Part shown: in pieces, positions 9,694-17,289 of the stretch | How the letters are laid out: every line of letters starts with the position of its first letter | Numbering within the stretch: position 1 is the first letter of the stretch | Assembly (NCBI GenBank): GCA_046705645.1 | Contig: JBJKQE010000123.1 | Coordinates: forward strand, 1 to 34,730 | Source: FEN-1297 sp046705645 | GTDB taxonomy: Bacteria > Bacteroidota > Ignavibacteria > Ignavibacteriales > Ignavibacteriaceae | Direction of reading: 5' to 3' | DNA: 34,730 nucleotides | The notes under the pieces: model-generated | The model's database searches: none | What the model saw: only the letters and a program-made list of their open reading frames with translations | What the model was told of the DNA's origin: nothing | Made by a program: the position numbers and the translations under genes

Positions 9694-11028
9694 TCATGTG
9701 AAATTATTTAGTAAGATGTCAGGCTGTTCATTAAATATTTTTACTATCAATTCACCGAAAAGAGAATTTGCCCAGGCAAACCAATTTCTAGTGAAATTAT
9801 CTTTGTCGTTTTTATTGAAAGATTCATGCATAAAACCCGTCGCAGCACTTGTATATTTTAAAAAAGTTAAACATTGTACGATTTCATCTTTATTTGTACT
9901 CGTTAATGCCTGCATAATAATACTCATTGGCCAAATTGAATCAATTAGAGTATGAGGACTGCCGATCCCATTTGCCTCTTTACCTTGAAAAAAATACGGA
10001 TTGGAAGAAGACAGTAAAAACTTTCTTGTATTTAAATAGATAGGATCGTCAATATTACAGCAGCCTAAATACGGTAATGAGAGAAGGCTGGGTATATTTG
10101 CATCATCCATAAAAATTTTATTACCGAAACCGTCAATTTCATAAGCAAATATTTCTCCATATGTAAGATGATTTGCTGAAGTATATTCTTTTAATGCTTT
10201 TTTAATTTCCGAGGCCAGCGTTAAACATTCAGCAGCAAATTCACGATCATTAAGAATTTTATCTGACATCCGGGCTAATTGTTCTAATGAAACAACTGCA
10301 AAAAAATTAGAAGGGATATTAAACGGAAAGATTGCAGCGTCGTCTGAAGGCCTGAAAATAGTAACTATTAAACCATTCGGCATAACCGGATTACCATAGC
10401 CGTTGCCTGGAACTGTATCTGTACTCCATGATGTAATTCTGCCGAATCTATATGTGCCTCTGTTCGATTTATGCTGTTGTTCCCTAAAAGTCTGCAAAAT
10501 AAGTTTAGCGGCACTTCTCCAATTTTCACCGTAACACGAAACATCTCCGGTTTCTTTCCAAAAGCCGTAAGACAATCTAATAAAATAGCAAAGAGAATCG
10601 AGTTCCCATTTCCGTTCATATATTCCCGGTTTCATTTCCGTAATATCATTATTCCAAGGGCTAACTTCTTTATCTTTACAAAATGCATTAGCATACGGAT
10701 CGATCAATATACATTTTGTCTGCCTAATAATTACTCCTTTTAGCATATCCTTTAATTTTTTGTCTTTATCTGCCAGGGGTAAGTAGGGCCAAACTTGTGC
10801 AGTCGAATCTCTGAGCCACATTGCATTAATATCGCCTGTAATTACAAACGTATCCGGTCTCCCGTCTTTCGAATCAAAATAAACAGTCGTATCGAGTGTA
10901 TTCGGATAACAATTCTCAAAAAGCTCTGCTAATTCTTTATCTCTAATACAATCTTTTATTTCGGAAATTTTTTCTTCTACAGCAAAGCTAACAAAATTTC
11001 TATTTTCAAGTTTAGGACGTTGATTCAT
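9694..11028 (-). CDS. GH125 exo-alpha-1,6-mannosidase
   Basis: 444 residues, the usual size for this family (formerly DUF1237). No signal peptide, so cytoplasmic. Family landmarks in order: GDINAMWLRDSTAQVWPYL (~65-83), ERKWELDSLCYFIRL (~138-152), WSTDTVPGNGYGNPVMPNG (~201-219), FRPSDDA (~225-231) and MHESFNKND (~400-408). From characterised GH125 enzymes, which invert with an Asp acid and a Glu base, the Asp of RPSDDA and the Glu of MHESF are the likely catalytic pair; this pairing is inferred. The family removes non-reducing alpha-1,6-linked mannose, as in the N-glycan core. It stands 72 bases after the CBM9-like gene, and its TGA overlaps a possible upstream ATG of GH3, which would couple their translation. 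The cytoplasmic location implies that a small mannose-containing oligosaccharide enters the cell before this step. Confidence 0.93.
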   Translation of the reverse strand: MNQRPKLENRNFVSFAVEEKISEIKDCIRDKELAELFENCYPNTLDTTVYFDSKDGRPDTFVITGDINAMWLRDSTAQVWPYLPLADKDKKLKDMLKGVIIRQTKCILIDPYANAFCKDKEVSPWNNDITEMKPGIYERKWELDSLCYFIRLSYGFWKETGDVSCYGENWRSAAKLILQTFREQQHKSNRGTYRFGRITSWSTDTVPGNGYGNPVMPNGLIVTIFRPSDDAAIFPFNIPSNFFAVVSLEQLARMSDKILNDREFAAECLTLASEIKKALKEYTSANHLTYGEIFAYEIDGFGNKIFMDDANIPSLLSLPYLGCCNIDDPIYLNTRKFLLSSSNPYFFQGKEANGIGSPHTLIDSIWPMSIIMQALTSTNKDEIVQCLTFLKYTSAATGFMHESFNKNDKDNFTRNWFAWANSLFGELIVKIFNEQPDILLNNFT

Positions 11029-11100
11029 ATAAGATTTTAATTCAAAATTTAAAGAGGGAAAATTCGTTTATAATAAGTAAGGTTGAAAATATAATATATC

Positions 11101-12201
11101 TTACTTTTTACTGAAAGTAATCCAAGTTAAACCATCATTTCTTATATGTACTTTTTCAGTATTGCCGGATGATTCCAAAGCAGCTTCAAAAAAATCCGGC
11201 GTACAATAAATTTGAGGAGGCATTTTAAAACCCGGTATGTTTTGTTTCTCGATTTTTAGCTGCTCAAAATCACTTGTAAATTTTCCGTTCTTTACAAAAA
11301 AATTTCTTTCATGGTAATAAATTAGCCTTAAAAACCATTTAGCCGCCTCTTCCTTTTTAACCTTAAAAGATACGTTATTACTTCCTGCGGCATTTGTCGA
11401 AAATTGAAGATATCCCCACATTTCAGGATAATGCATATCAACTACACCTTGTGGAGACCAGACCCAATTATCTTCCGGGAATGGTTCGCCGGTGGCTGGA
11501 TTTATTGTCTTTTTATATTCACCATTAATAATATCAGTCTTCCATTCTACGCGGGAAAAATTTATTCTCCATTGATCGCCGTTTTTAGGAGGAATATTTA
11601 CATCAGCAATTTCTCCAAAAGCTTTAAAAGGGAAAGCAATCTCAACCGTCCATGAAGTGTCCTTATCTCCGGGATGGTTAATTGTTCCCTGAATAGAAAC
11701 AGCTGTTTTTAATCCATGAATATCCCATCCGTTTACCGCAGCTTTTTTTGTATCACGGTATGGTTTAATTAAAAGCAGGTCCCAAACCGTATTGAATGCA
11801 TTCATTTCAAATTCGCTGTAACGGTGAGTATCGCCATCGGGATCAATAAATACTTCAAAATCATTATCTCTAAAAATGACGGTATCCCGTTGTCTTAAGG
11901 TAGCCCAAATATCCGGTTCTTGAAGTACGGCGCCGACGTACAAATATTTATCATCCCATAGCATCTTGACTCTTGTACGAAATCGCGGAGTGGGTTTGGA
12001 AGGTCCAAGTATATCTACGAAATCTTTTGTCCAATTTATTTTTCCCCACGCTGCCTCATTTAATTTGCCGTCGATCTTTATAGGTGTATTCGTATAATAA
12101 CAGATATATTTTCGCGGAGAAAATTTGATAATTGGTATTTGCAGTGTTTGAGCTATACATACCGAACTAAATATTAGAACAAAGAAAAATTTATTTATCA
12201 T
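11101..12201 (-). CDS. secreted CBM9-like carbohydrate-binding protein
   Basis: 366 residues from the ATG at 12201; a TTG at 12210 would add three residues but is less likely. A signal peptide (MINKFFFVLIFSSVCIAQ) is followed by a domain of the carbohydrate-binding family 9-like group. Its landmarks are IKIDGKLNEAAWGKINWTKDF, RVKMLWDDKYLYVGAVLQEPD, DNDFEVFIDPDGDTHRYSEFE, WTVEIAFPFKAF and WRINFSRVEW. Residues ~280-366 are a tail I cannot assign. No catalytic residues are evident. Related proteins occur beside glycoside hydrolases in Bacteroidota, usually without a known role. It begins 20 bases after the GH130 stop, so it is co-transcribed. A glycan-binding job in the periplasm, perhaps standing in for the missing SusD-type binder, is a guess from context. 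Confidence 0.8.
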   Translation of the reverse strand: MINKFFFVLIFSSVCIAQTLQIPIIKFSPRKYICYYTNTPIKIDGKLNEAAWGKINWTKDFVDILGPSKPTPRFRTRVKMLWDDKYLYVGAVLQEPDIWATLRQRDTVIFRDNDFEVFIDPDGDTHRYSEFEMNAFNTVWDLLLIKPYRDTKKAAVNGWDIHGLKTAVSIQGTINHPGDKDTSWTVEIAFPFKAFGEIADVNIPPKNGDQWRINFSRVEWKTDIINGEYKKTINPATGEPFPEDNWVWSPQGVVDMHYPEMWGYLQFSTNAAGSNNVSFKVKKEEAAKWFLRLIYYHERNFFVKNGKFTSDFEQLKIEKQNIPGFKMPPQIYCTPDFFEAALESSGNTEKVHIRNDGLTWITFSKK

Positions 12202-12221
12202 GTTTAGCAATTTTGTTTAAA

Positions 12222-13190
12222 TTATTGTTTTGAAGACTCTATCAATTCTCCAACAGTCGAAGTAGCCAGGCCGACAACGGTATCGCCGGCACCATAATAA
12301 ATTAATACTTTACTATTAATTTCTGCAAATCCTTCACTATCATAATCTTCTACTATCATACCGCTTGGGAATACTACATTAGGGACCTGTCCGGTTAACT
12401 CGTATAATTCTCTAGGTTCCAGAATATTATATTTCCCTCTCGATAATACGATTGAAGGATCGTTCAGATTATGTAGCGAAACACCTGCCTGATATATATT
12501 TGATCTTGCAAAATGCATAGCTACACCATGATATATATGCAGCCATCCTTCTTTAGTTTTTACCGGCGGAGGTCCGGATCCGATATTTTCATCCCAGTAA
12601 TGGAACCTGCCCTCCATAACGGGTTTAATTGTTTCCCATTTTATAAGATCATCGGAAGATGATAAAAATATTGTATTACCTGATTTGGGACCATTATTAA
12701 GCTTAACCTTGTTTGGCCTTTCGAATCTTAAATATTTACCATTAATTTTTTCAGGAAAGAGAACGCCGTTACGAGTATCGTACTCGGAAACAATACCAAG
12801 GAACCGGAAATCTTCGAAATCATTAGTCTTTGCTAATCCTAAGCTGCAGCCTTTATCCATGTCCATTGCGAACATTATAAAAAATTCGTTTCCCAACTTT
12901 GTTATTCTCGGGTCATAAACATGATAAATCTTCTCTTTAATTTTTTCAATTCCTTTGAATTTAATAATTTTTTTATCTACTTTGAAATCAGTACTATTAT
13001 TACCTTCTGCTTTTACTATAAAAGTTTCCCTTCCCCTATTTTGAACACGGAGAAGTAAAATATATTTATTGTTAAATTTTATAGCACCGGGGTTGAATAC
13101 GGATGAAACATCTATCATATTCGGTGATATATTAGGCACATCAGACCTAGTAATGATAGGATTTTTTGAAGATCTGTTTAGAACACACAT
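12222..13190 (-). CDS. GH130 beta-mannoside phosphorylase (Man-beta-1,4-GlcNAc type likely)
   Basis: 322 residues, normal for GH130, no signal peptide. Five-bladed beta-propeller landmarks: NPGAIKFNNKYILLLRVQNR (~33-52), HVYDPRIT (~90-97), RNGVLFPEKINGKYLRFERP, HYWDENIGSGPPPVKTKEGW, and LIYYGAGDTVVGLAT near the end. The Asp of YDPR (residue 93) matches the family's single catalytic Asp, which acts with phosphate. The compact size and absence of an N-terminal extension fit the branch that includes Man-beta-1,4-GlcNAc phosphorylases. That disaccharide is what remains once alpha-mannosidases strip an endo-GlcNAcase product, so the predicted reaction is Man-GlcNAc plus phosphate to mannose-1-phosphate plus GlcNAc. 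Sits between GH94 (66-base gap) and the CBM9-like gene. Exact substrate is inferred from the neighbours. Confidence 0.92.
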   Translation of the reverse strand: MCVLNRSSKNPIITRSDVPNISPNMIDVSSVFNPGAIKFNNKYILLLRVQNRGRETFIVKAEGNNSTDFKVDKKIIKFKGIEKIKEKIYHVYDPRITKLGNEFFIMFAMDMDKGCSLGLAKTNDFEDFRFLGIVSEYDTRNGVLFPEKINGKYLRFERPNKVKLNNGPKSGNTIFLSSSDDLIKWETIKPVMEGRFHYWDENIGSGPPPVKTKEGWLHIYHGVAMHFARSNIYQAGVSLHNLNDPSIVLSRGKYNILEPRELYELTGQVPNVVFPSGMIVEDYDSEGFAEINSKVLIYYGAGDTVVGLATSTVGELIESSKQ

Positions 13191-13256
13191 TTTTAATAAT
13201 TACATTTTTTAGTTTAAATAAATTGAATAATTATAACAGAAGCCAATTTGAATTAG

Positions 13257-15626
13257 TTACATCAACACATTTACAGAGCAAATATCATTTGCAGAAATCG
13301 GGAGAATATTACCTTCAATTAAATTTCCATCTACGGTTATGCTTTTTATTCCATGTTCGCGGCCATCCGGATTCTCTACATTAATTAAATATTTTGTATT
13401 GCGAAATATTCTTTCAACTTTGAATGTTTTCCATTCCGAAGGAATTGCCGGATCAATAATTAATCCATTATAAGAAGCTCTAACTCCTAAAATATAATCA
13501 AAGAAAATTCTGTACATCCACGAAGCAGTTCCAGTTTGCCACGAATGACTTGCTCTGCCCGGAGAAGAATGCTCATCGCTGGTAATATACTGTGAATAGA
13601 CATAAGGTTCCGCAAAAAAAATATCTGAATCAATTCTATCCGGCAGTAACTTTTTAAAATATTCAAATGCCATATTTCCTCTCCCCATCATGCTTTCGGC
13701 TTGAATAAGCCAAGTTGACGGATGACAAAAAACTCCTCCGTTTTCTTTTTTGCCGGCAACACATCTTGAAATTAACCCTATATTAGGATCAATATCTTTA
13801 AAAGCGGGAGCGCAAATTTTAGGACCGAATTCCGAATCCAGATGTTTTTTTACACTATCGAGCGCAGTAAATAATCTATCTTTATTAGGTAAATTTGCAA
13901 TAACAGCCCAGATTTGTGTATTAATAAAAATCTTTCCATACTTATTATTCTTTGATCCTATTTTTTTATCACCTGCACCGAAGGCCCGTATATACCATTC
14001 CCCATCCCAGCAATATTCATCAATACTTTCACAAATTCTATCTCTCAATTCAATAACATTTTTAGTTTCTATACTTTCGCTTTCAAACAATTCTATAAGT
14101 TTGTTCAACATTGCTACATAAAACATACCTCCCCATACACTCTCTCCGCCGTCATCACCTCCAATATAATCGAGAGTATCATTCCAATCTCCTCTCCCGA
14201 ATACAGGTAAATTATGCTTTGCCAAATTATTTTTAGTAAATTTTACAACAGCTAATAAATGTTCCAAAATTGTTCCGTCAGATTTATCTACAAACGGAGC
14301 ATTTTTATAGAGGATGGAAGAATCACCAGTTTCATTTATAAAATCAGTTACAGCCAGTATAAACCATAATGGATCATCACAGTGTTTTGTTAATTCACCA
14401 TTTCCTTCATTATAAAAATGATGGAAGGCCCTTCCGTCTTTAAATAATTGCCGCGCTAAAAACATTATTCTGTTAGAAGCATTATCAGGCTGTGAAATGG
14501 TTACGGAAATTACGTCTTGTGATGTATCTCTGAATCCGAAGCCTCTGCTTATACCCCAATAATAAAAACTTGCAACTCTGCCGATGTCAAATGCTACTTT
14601 AGCCTGGTATTGTATCCAATAATTGACGAATGAGTTAATTTCAATATCGGGTGTTGCAGCAACGGTATAGTGGAAAAAATCATCCCAGTTTTTTTTTATC
14701 TCCTTAAGTGCTTTATCTGCAATATCGGAACTATAATATAATGAGGGAATTTTTTCCTTTTCAACATTGAACTTCGATTTTGAAATAACACCAAGAGAAA
14801 AGATAATATCTTTTGATTCTCCGGGAAGTAGTTCAATATCAATTTCCAATACACCCACAGCATTTCCAAAATCAGTATCACGACAACTTAAATTTCCAGT
14901 TTCAATAGCTTCCGGATTATTTTCATTTCTATAAGCACCTATAAATCTTTCGCGTAAGGTTTCATATTTTATAACAGGCTGGTTAACCGTAAAAAACGCC
15001 CATTGGTCCCATTCTTTATTTTCCTGCTGTTGTGTGCCGTTTGCCTGAGTAACCCAATAGGTTTTTGTTGCGAAAATCGAATTAAGCTCTTTATCGAAAT
15101 ATACTCTGTTAAAATGCTGGTCGTCGCATTGATTTATTATATCAATAAGCCCATGCCCAAGAGCAAACTCTACATAACCAAAAATTGAAAGCTTACGTTT
15201 TTTATTTGAATTGTTTGTAAGTGTGGTTTTCCATATTTCCCTATTATCTTCAAGAGGTACGAAATATATTACTTTTGACTTTATTTTATTTATATCCGCT
15301 TCACTGCGTGTGTAACCAAATCCATGGATGATTTTATAAGCATCGGGATTTTTTCCTACGGGCTGCCAAGTCAAACTCCAAACATCTGATGTTTCGCTAT
15401 CTTTTACATAAATATATTTTCCTGGGCGGTCAGGCGGAACATCATTTATACGGTATCTTGTTATTCTACCATGTAGGGGATTTTTAAAATAACTAATTCC
15501 TCCACCGTTATTAGATATTGTAGCAAAATAATTTTTATTATATATGTAGTTAATCCATGGAGTTGGTGTTTTTACATTTGAAATAATAAATTCCTTGCTA
15601 TCATCAGAAAAGTATCCGTAGTTCAT
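13257..15626 (-). CDS. GH94 glycoside phosphorylase (chitobiose/cellobiose phosphorylase family)
   Basis: 789 residues, the size of two-domain GH94 enzymes such as cellobiose and N,N'-diacetylchitobiose phosphorylases. No signal peptide. The N-terminal super-sandwich (~1-290: SNNGGGISYFKNP, RITRYR, DRPGKYIYVKD) leads to a helical catalytic barrel with SRGFGFRDTSQDV (~360-371), EGNGELTKHCDDPLW (~407-421) and PVFGRGDWNDTLDYIG (~474-489). The second Asp of GDWND (~483) is the likely general acid. Phosphorolysis of a beta-linked disaccharide in the cytoplasm is expected. Which one is open: chitobiose suits an N-glycan or chitin context, but an endo-GlcNAcase splits the GlcNAc pair, so none should arise from that route. 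First gene of its operon, preceded by GGAGA 4 bases before the ATG and by a 421-base regulatory gap. Confidence 0.9.
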   Translation of the reverse strand: MNYGYFSDDSKEFIISNVKTPTPWINYIYNKNYFATISNNGGGISYFKNPLHGRITRYRINDVPPDRPGKYIYVKDSETSDVWSLTWQPVGKNPDAYKIIHGFGYTRSEADINKIKSKVIYFVPLEDNREIWKTTLTNNSNKKRKLSIFGYVEFALGHGLIDIINQCDDQHFNRVYFDKELNSIFATKTYWVTQANGTQQQENKEWDQWAFFTVNQPVIKYETLRERFIGAYRNENNPEAIETGNLSCRDTDFGNAVGVLEIDIELLPGESKDIIFSLGVISKSKFNVEKEKIPSLYYSSDIADKALKEIKKNWDDFFHYTVAATPDIEINSFVNYWIQYQAKVAFDIGRVASFYYWGISRGFGFRDTSQDVISVTISQPDNASNRIMFLARQLFKDGRAFHHFYNEGNGELTKHCDDPLWFILAVTDFINETGDSSILYKNAPFVDKSDGTILEHLLAVVKFTKNNLAKHNLPVFGRGDWNDTLDYIGGDDGGESVWGGMFYVAMLNKLIELFESESIETKNVIELRDRICESIDEYCWDGEWYIRAFGAGDKKIGSKNNKYGKIFINTQIWAVIANLPNKDRLFTALDSVKKHLDSEFGPKICAPAFKDIDPNIGLISRCVAGKKENGGVFCHPSTWLIQAESMMGRGNMAFEYFKKLLPDRIDSDIFFAEPYVYSQYITSDEHSSPGRASHSWQTGTASWMYRIFFDYILGVRASYNGLIIDPAIPSEWKTFKVERIFRNTKYLINVENPDGREHGIKSITVDGNLIEGNILPISANDICSVNVLM

Positions 15627-15630
15627 TTAT

Positions 15631-15635
15631 TCTCC
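15631..15635 (-). promoter_or_regulatory. ribosome binding site GGAGA of GH94
   Basis: On the minus strand the leader reads TTGCGGAGAATAA just before the ATG at 15626; GGAGA is 4 bases upstream. An almost identical leader (TTTGCGGAGAATATT) precedes the esterase start at 24088. Confidence 0.65.
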
Positions 15636-15735
15636 GCAATAAAAAACTGTCCTTATAAATAGGATAGCCTATATACTTCTCGAAACTAGAGTTATTTTTA
15701 TAATTGTAATTTTATATTCTGTAAATTGTACGTTT

Positions 15736-15750
15736 ATTTTATTATAAAAT
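15736..15750. repeat. 15-base AT palindrome
   Basis: ATTTTAT and ATAAAAT arms around one T. Its core TTTATTATAAA recurs exactly at 26314-26324 in the divergent regulatory region and with one mismatch at 6937-6947. It could be a regulator site, but such AT strings also arise by chance in this background. Confidence 0.3.
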
Positions 15751-15849
15751 ATACTAAAATATAAAATATATTATATTCATTATAAAATCAAATTAAATTA
15801 GCAATATTTTTTAAAGTAACTAGAATTAAATGTATAAACATTTTCAGTT

Positions 15850-15866
15850 TATTTCTTAAAGAAATA
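15850..15866. promoter_or_regulatory. candidate operator, perfect 17-base inverted repeat
   Basis: TATTTCTT-A-AAGAAATA: 8-base arms fully complementary around one A. It lies about 220 bases upstream of the GH94 start and next to the ROK regulator gene. ROK repressors such as NagC and Mlc bind AT-rich inverted repeats, so this is the best operator candidate in the gap. The half sequence ATTTCTTA also occurs in reverse at 26115-26122 and 6964-6971, in the two other large regulatory gaps. Binding by this regulator is an inference. Confidence 0.4.
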
Positions 15867-16047
15867 TTCATTATCCATTGAAATTAAATTTAATATAAAT
15901 ATCTACTCAAACTTAGATATTTATTTGTTCTAGCTCGTTATAATTTTGCGAAAAGTGGAAATAAAACAGATGAACTTAAATTAAAAATAGGTCTAATAAT
16001 CTATCAATTAAATTTAGTGTTTAATTTTTCAGATACATAAATTACGG

Positions 16048-17226
16048 TTACCGGTTAATAGGTAATTTAAAAAAGTCCTCAAGTATCAATGATGCGGCAC
16101 CTATTGCAACAGAAAACTGATGATGCTTATTTACCACTATTTTTAACGAGTTACTTGTAATTGATATTACTTTCATATCAATTTCTTTTTTTACTGATTC
16201 AATTAAAATATTTTCAAGTTCTGAAATGACCCCTGTGATTATTAATGTATCGGGATTTAATATTGCTATGGCGGGTGCGATTGTTTGACCTACAATATTT
16301 CCAATCATTGAAAAAATTAAGTTCGCAATTGAGTCTCCGTTTTTAGCTGCATTTAAAAGTAATTCAATATCAATGGATTCTATAGATGAAGTATAATTTT
16401 TAAGAATTTCACTTTCCGAAAATCTGTTACGTACAGTTGAAAGAATTTCTTTTAAGGTAGGTAAATGTGGATATAATTCTCCTGCACTATAGGACGTTCC
16501 TCTATAAAGTTCATTATTAATGACGATTCCAATTCCAAGGCCACTTACATTTTTATCAATTTCTAATAAAACAGTTAAGTAATTTCTTGTAGATTTGAAA
16601 TTACCGCTCCATTTTAATCCCATTGCGGCAGCGTTAGCGTTATTTTCAATTAAAACCAAAAAAGGCAAATTATTTAATTTTTCTAAAAGAGGGAAATTCA
16701 TTTCAGGTAAAACACTTGACATAACAACAATACCGTTTTGAGCATTTACTATACCCGCAAATGCAACTCCAACTCCTAATACTTTTTCTTTTTTGATTTT
16801 ATTTTCCTCGATAGTATTGTCGATAACATTTGTAATAATGACTGCTAGTTCTTCAACTGTACTACCCGTGTTAAGCTTTGTAATTTTTCTAGCAATTATA
16901 CCGCCGCTAAAATCCAAAACGACTGTTGTCATTTCACCGACTTCTATGTCCAAGCCTATGACATAGGCAGCATCGTTATTTAAAGTCCATACATAAGGTT
17001 TTTTCCCTCCTTTGTTTGTGGAATCTCCTTTACCGTAGAAAGAAATAAAAGTTTTGGCAGATAATTCTTTTAAAATATTAAAAATTGTTGAGGGCCGCAT
17101 TCCGGTTTTTTTAACCAGATCGCTGCTTGATATAGTTCCATTTTCCTGAATAAGTTTTAGAACAAGTTGTTCATTAATATCTTTAACTACTCTTGCATGA
17201 AAAGATAGTAATTTTTTTCTCGGCAT
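16048..17226 (-). CDS. ROK-family transcriptional regulator, degenerate sugar-kinase domain
   Basis: 392 residues, typical of ROK repressors (NagC/Mlc/XylR type). A winged helix-turn-helix lies at ~15-80 (VLKLIQENGTISSSDLVKKTGMRPSTIFNILKEL, quoted in part by its key residues, then a GGKKPYVW wing). The ROK domain begins with VIGLDIEVGEMTTVVLDFSG and has GVGVAFAGIVN (~151-161). Where active ROK kinases have NDANAAA, this protein has ENNANAAAMG (~194-203), so the catalytic Asp is Asn. The zinc motif CxCGxxGCxE expected after the GE(I/L)xxH element is absent; AGELYPHLP runs straight into a helix with no cysteines. It therefore looks like a pure regulator that binds but does not phosphorylate sugar, with altered sensing. 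It sits 63 bases after GH92, inside the locus it probably controls. The inducer is unknown; a GlcNAc- or mannose-containing sugar is plausible. Confidence 0.9.
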   Translation of the reverse strand: MPRKKLLSFHARVVKDINEQLVLKLIQENGTISSSDLVKKTGMRPSTIFNILKELSAKTFISFYGKGDSTNKGGKKPYVWTLNNDAAYVIGLDIEVGEMTTVVLDFSGGIIARKITKLNTGSTVEELAVIITNVIDNTIEENKIKKEKVLGVGVAFAGIVNAQNGIVVMSSVLPEMNFPLLEKLNNLPFLVLIENNANAAAMGLKWSGNFKSTRNYLTVLLEIDKNVSGLGIGIVINNELYRGTSYSAGELYPHLPTLKEILSTVRNRFSESEILKNYTSSIESIDIELLLNAAKNGDSIANLIFSMIGNIVGQTIAPAIAILNPDTLIITGVISELENILIESVKKEIDMKVISITSNSLKIVVNKHHQFSVAIGAASLILEDFFKLPINR

Positions 17227-17289
17227 TATATCTATTCACCCTGATTATTTATCATGTTAAATTACAAAATATAATAGTTTAATTAAAAA

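Larger units (their letters stand above)
15627..16047. promoter_or_regulatory. AT-rich regulatory gap upstream of the GH94-GH3 operon
   Basis: 421 bases, very AT-rich, with no coding sequence I can support. It lies between the ROK regulator stop and the GH94 start, both leftward, so it should hold the promoter of the GH94 operon. It contains several symmetric elements: a perfect 8-1-8 inverted repeat at 15850-15866, a perfect 12-base palindrome ATTAAATTTAAT (15883-15894) and ATTTTAT-T-ATAAAAT (15736-15750). No convincing terminator follows the ROK gene. Confidence 0.55.

Noticed and set aside
11101..12201. SusD-like glycan-binding lipoprotein
   Set aside because: No lipobox cysteine at the signal cleavage site and no SusD helical repeats; the motifs fit the CBM9-like group.
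13750..14121. 123-codon open frame antisense to GH94
   Set aside because: Covers conserved GH94 catalytic sequence on the other strand; composition is that of an antisense shadow.
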